Below are positions 6,704 through 8,480 of a stretch of 8,480 bases of DNA, one piece after another. Each line of letters opens with the position of its first letter. Position 1 is the stretch's first letter. This stretch comes from an uncultured Archangium sp. (GTDB lineage Bacteria > Myxococcota > Myxococcia > Myxococcales > Myxococcaceae), in the NCBI GenBank assembly GCA_946479335.1, contig CAMLFP010000242.1, positions 1 to 8,480 of the forward strand, written 5' to 3'. The position numbers and the translations under genes were made by a program. The notes beneath the pieces were generated by a model. That model had not been told where the DNA came from, did not search any database, and saw only the letters and a program-made list of their open reading frames with translations.

Positions 6704-6720
6704 GAATTTCCCGGAAATTC
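6704..6720. promoter_or_regulatory. perfect 8+1+8 palindrome in the divergent intergenic region, candidate operator
   Basis: The sequence GAATTTCC-C-GGAAATTC is a perfect inverted repeat with a one-base centre. It is conspicuous for its A/T runs in a GC-rich surrounding and sits between the two divergent units, 56 bases before the minus-strand ATG and 18 bases before the plus-strand ATG. Size and symmetry suit a dimeric transcription factor. Clear -35/-10 boxes are not visible on either strand. A second copy of the motif follows in part (AATTCCCGGG, 6717-6726). Confidence 0.5.
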
Positions 6721-6737
6721 CCGGGCACTCGCGCGGC

Positions 6738-7349
6738 ATGCTCAGACCGATTTCGCTGGTGGTGATGCTGGTGGCCGCTCCCGTGTTCGCGCAGCAAGAC
6801 GAGGTCGCGCAACCCGCGCCCACTCCGGCGCCGACGAAGCACAGCCCCTTCGACAACTACCTCGGCATCGCGGCGTACGGCACGGGCGAGGGCGGCTCGT
6901 ACGCGGGCGGCGGCCTCGGCGGGCGGCTGCGCATCCAGCCGTGGCGCTTCGTGGGGGTCGATCTGTTCGGTGAAGCGATGCTGGTCGCGTCTCCGCACGG
7001 CATCCGCCACGACCACCCCATCGGCTTCAACCTCTTCGCGATGTTCCGCTTCGGGCGCGTGGCGCTCAAGCCGCTGCTCGGCGCGTGCGTGACCTTCAGC
7101 TTCATCGAGCCCACCGAGGCCGACGCGCCGCGCGCGGATGACGTGCTCTTCGGGCCGCACGCCGGCCTGGGCCTCGAGGTCGCGCTGCATCGCCGGCTTT
7201 CATTCTTCGCAGAGGGGAAAGCGGTGCTGTGGTTCGGGCACGATCGCGCGCTGCAGGGGTGGACCGGCGCGGTCGGCGGCAACGTGCAGCCCTTCGTCGT
7301 CGGCCAGGGGATGGTGGGCCTGATGTTCCACTTCTGGGAGCGCACCTGA
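6738..7349 (+). CDS. small outer-membrane beta-barrel protein
   Basis: A 203-residue exported protein from the ATG at 6738. This start gives a clean signal peptide MLRPISLVVMLVAAPVFA, cut before Gln19; an in-frame ATG at 6702 would put twelve extra residues before it and would run through the palindrome, so it is less likely. A Pro/Ala/Thr-rich linker (about 22-37) is followed by alternating strands with Gly-rich turns (GEGGSYAGGGLGGRL, 50-64; RFVGVDLFGEAML, 70-82; GFNLFAMFRFG, 96-106; LSFFAEGKAVLWFG, 154-167). The last strand, GMVGLMFHFW (191-200), is like a barrel closing strand. Length fits an 8-stranded barrel such as OmpA/OmpW-like or lipid A modifying proteins. A single Cys (117) is present. 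No specific family is recognised. The next gene begins one base after the stop, so it is co-transcribed with a multiheme cytochrome. Confidence 0.75.
   Translation: MLRPISLVVMLVAAPVFAQQDEVAQPAPTPAPTKHSPFDNYLGIAAYGTGEGGSYAGGGLGGRLRIQPWRFVGVDLFGEAMLVASPHGIRHDHPIGFNLFAMFRFGRVALKPLLGACVTFSFIEPTEADAPRADDVLFGPHAGLGLEVALHRRLSFFAEGKAVLWFGHDRALQGWTGAVGGNVQPFVVGQGMVGLMFHFWERT
7336..7340 (+). promoter_or_regulatory. ribosome binding site supporting the GTG start of the cytochrome gene
   Basis: GGGAG lies inside the final codons of the upstream barrel gene, ten bases before GTG at 7351 and thirteen before the ATG at 7354. The spacing favours GTG slightly; the protein differs by only one residue. Confidence 0.45.
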
Positions 7350-7350
7350 G

Positions 7351-8256
7351 GTGATGCGCGCGCTGCTGTTCCTCCTGCTCGCGGGCTGCGCTCAATCGGT
7401 GATTCACGAGGGCACGTCGACCGAGTGCGGCACGTGTCACACCGAGCAATACGCGCAGTGGAAGAACTCGCAGCACGCGCGCAGCGACACCTCGGAGGTC
7501 TATCGCGCGTTGCGCCCGCGCGTGAAGGCGAGCTGGGGCGCGCTGGCGGAGGCGCGCTGCGTGGCGTGTCATGAGCCCGGGCACGCGGGCGAGACGTTCA
7601 TCACCTGCGCGAGCTGTCACCTCGCGGTGGGAAATCGCGAAGACGCGAACGGCGCGATGGTGGTCGAACTCAAGGCGGCGGTGGGCGCTCCGGAGGTGCC
7701 ACGCCACGCGCCGCACGCGGTGTCGAAGCGCGCGTTCTTCAACGCGCCGAATCTGTGCGGCACCTGCCACGAGGTGAAGGGCCCGGGGCATCTGGAGGAG
7801 ACGACGCTCACCGAGTTCTTCGCGTCGCCCCGCGAGTTGGGCGCGAACTGCGGCAGCTGTCACGACGGGCACACGCTCGACGGTGTGGCGCTGATGCAGA
7901 AGGCGCTGAAGCTGGAGGTCGTCGACGGCGTGGTGCGGGTGACGAACATCGGTGCGGCGCACGGCGTGCCGACGGGGATGACGGCGTTGCGTGACGTGTG
8001 GGTCGACGTGGAGGTCGACGGCGTGAGCTACCCACGCGTCATCGAACTCGGCGCGGAGCTCGACGCGGCGGTGTTCACGGAGTCCTCCTTCATCCGCTCG
8101 CGGAGTCTGGCGGCGGGCGCGTCACGTGAATGGGCACTCCCTGGTGGCGCGACGTCGGTCAGCGCATCGCTGCGCTTCAGGCCGGTGCGTGCGTCGACGC
8201 TGGAGGCGCTCGGTCTCCCGGTGCCCGACGCGGAGCTGGTGTCGGAATCAAACTGA
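7351..8256 (+). CDS. pentaheme c-type cytochrome lipoprotein (cytochrome c554-like)
   Basis: A 301-residue exported lipoprotein. The signal LLFLLLAGC gives a near ideal lipobox (LAGC, lipid on Cys13). Five CxxCH heme-attachment motifs follow: CGTCH (26-30), CVACH (70-74), CASCH (86-90), CGTCH (136-140) and CGSCH (167-171). The segment around the first motif, with YAQWKNSQHA (34-43), matches cytochrome c554-type proteins, where the downstream His is a heme ligand; further candidate distal ligands are His119, His122, His147 and His174. After residue about 183 there is no more heme, but a beta-rich domain with VTNIGAAHGVPTG (starting near 197) followed by RDVWVDVEV, a motif seen at the end of many multiheme proteins. 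Mature protein should be anchored in a membrane facing the periplasm or the surface, and handle electrons. Partner and substrate are unknown. It needs the cytochrome c maturation system, not encoded here. Confidence 0.9.
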   Translation: MMRALLFLLLAGCAQSVIHEGTSTECGTCHTEQYAQWKNSQHARSDTSEVYRALRPRVKASWGALAEARCVACHEPGHAGETFITCASCHLAVGNREDANGAMVVELKAAVGAPEVPRHAPHAVSKRAFFNAPNLCGTCHEVKGPGHLEETTLTEFFASPRELGANCGSCHDGHTLDGVALMQKALKLEVVDGVVRVTNIGAAHGVPTGMTALRDVWVDVEVDGVSYPRVIELGAELDAAVFTESSFIRSRSLAAGASREWALPGGATSVSASLRFRPVRASTLEALGLPVPDAELVSESN

Positions 8257-8294
8257 CCCCCTCTCCCGCGCGCGGGAGAGGGTTGGGGTGAGGG
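8257..8294. repeat. dispersed-repeat-like element: palindrome plus conserved GGGGTGAGGG tail
   Basis: The unit consists of CCCTCTCCC, a short GC centre, GGGAGAGGG, and the tail TTGGGGTGAGGG. From general knowledge, this arrangement (translated as PSPQPSPARGRG on one strand and SRARERVGVRA on the other) is a frequent intergenic repeat in several GC-rich proteobacterial genomes. Only one copy lies in this window, so its repeated nature is not shown here. It sits exactly between two convergent genes. Confidence 0.6.
8259..8282. terminator. possible bidirectional transcription terminator hairpin
   Basis: A perfect 24-base palindrome with 12-base arms begins three bases after the cytochrome stop and ends 17 bases before the stop of the convergent gene. 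The RNA would form a very stable GC-rich stem with a tight loop. There is no U-run after it on either strand, so it does not fit the classical intrinsic terminator; position and stability support a termination or mRNA-protection role only indirectly. Confidence 0.4.
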
Positions 8295-8299
8295 CCGCA

Positions 8300-8480
8300 C
8301 TACCCATCAAGAATGGGACAGTGAATCGCCGTGAACTGTCCGGAGACGACGCCTCCATCGAGCGTCGCCTCGAGGGTGAATGACACCTCGTCGCCAGGGC
8401 GAACATCGACGGGCATCGAGGACGTCTGCGTGAACCGGATCAGTGTCTCGTTGGTGATGCTGCCGTCGAAGTCGAAGAGC
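8300..8480 (-). CDS. C-terminal part of an unidentified protein (runs off the right edge)
   Basis: On the minus strand an open frame enters from the right edge and ends at TAG (8300-8302), giving 59 residues that begin LFDFDGSITNETLIRFTQTS and end CPILDG. The composition is that of a beta-strand-rich domain: alternating hydrophobic residues (MPVDVRPGDEVSFTLEATL, then VVSGQFTAIHCPI) with a single Cys near the end. It resembles the last strands of a secreted beta-sandwich domain, and the Cys could pair with another upstream. I do not recognise a family. Support is the uninterrupted frame up to the stop, the sensible amino-acid composition, and the stop placed just beyond the repeat element between convergent genes. 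The start and most of the gene lie outside the window. Confidence 0.65.
   Translation of the reverse strand, partial: LFDFDGSITNETLIRFTQTSSMPVDVRPGDEVSFTLEATLDGGVVSGQFTAIHCPILDG

Noticed and set aside
6702..6737. Upstream ATG at 6702 as start of the small barrel gene
   Set aside because: It would put twelve polar residues before a complete signal peptide and place coding sequence on the palindrome. It remains possible but less likely than 6738.
7102..7962. Minus-strand frame opposite the cytochrome gene
   Set aside because: It lies wholly within two well-supported plus-strand genes and has an Arg/His-rich product with no domain.
6738..8256. Classical porin-cytochrome (Mtr-like) conduit
   Set aside because: The barrel has only about 180 mature residues, far too small for an MtrB-like porin, and the cytochrome has five hemes rather than the usual eight to ten.
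8028..8300. Minus-strand frame covering the repeat and the end of the cytochrome gene
   Set aside because: Its start codes for PSPQPSPARGRG, the usual artefact of reading this repeat as protein; the remainder is antisense to the cytochrome.

Overview
The window is a gene-dense stretch of a high-GC Gram-negative chromosome (about two thirds G+C by eye, with strong GC preference at third codon positions). Several features suggest a member of the Myxococcota or a close relative: many secreted and outer-membrane proteins, a PEGA-domain protein with a Pro/Glu-rich cytoplasmic arm, a LolA-like protein of the TP_0789 type beside an ABC exporter, GTG starts and GTGA gene junctions. This assignment is inference; there is no rRNA or marker gene to fix it.

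Layout. Positions 1-6648 hold nine genes, all on the minus strand and read from right to left, with overlaps or gaps of at most about 34 bases. They are, in transcription order: a lipoprotein with a Gly/Tyr-rich tract; a DUF971 protein (zinc-binding GBBH-like N-terminal fold); a single-pass PEGA-domain protein; an NTF2/SnoaL-like protein; a left-handed beta-helix acyltransferase; a LolD/MacB-type ABC ATPase; a periplasmic LolA-like protein; a 520-residue outer-membrane beta-barrel; and the N-terminal part of an FtsX/MacB-type permease that runs off the left edge. The last four form a coherent set for moving a lipid or lipoprotein from the inner membrane through the periplasm to the outer membrane.

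An 89-base divergent intergenic region (6649-6737) carries a perfect 8+1+8 palindrome rich in A and T, a good operator candidate. To its right, two plus-strand genes form a second small unit: a 203-residue outer-membrane beta-barrel protein and, one base after its stop codon, a pentaheme c-type cytochrome lipoprotein. This unit ends at a 24-base perfect palindrome followed by a conserved GGGGTGAGGG tail, which looks like a dispersed intergenic repeat and may act as a bidirectional terminator. On its far side, the last 59 codons of a convergent minus-strand gene enter from the right edge.

There are no tRNA or rRNA genes, CRISPR arrays, transposases or integrases, and no gene-free stretch longer than about 90 bases. 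The most interesting item is the ABC / LolA-like / beta-barrel / FtsX cassette, whose barrel has a motif resembling DUF1302-type proteins. It looks like an ABC-driven counterpart of the known MMPL-DUF1329-DUF1302 gene sets.
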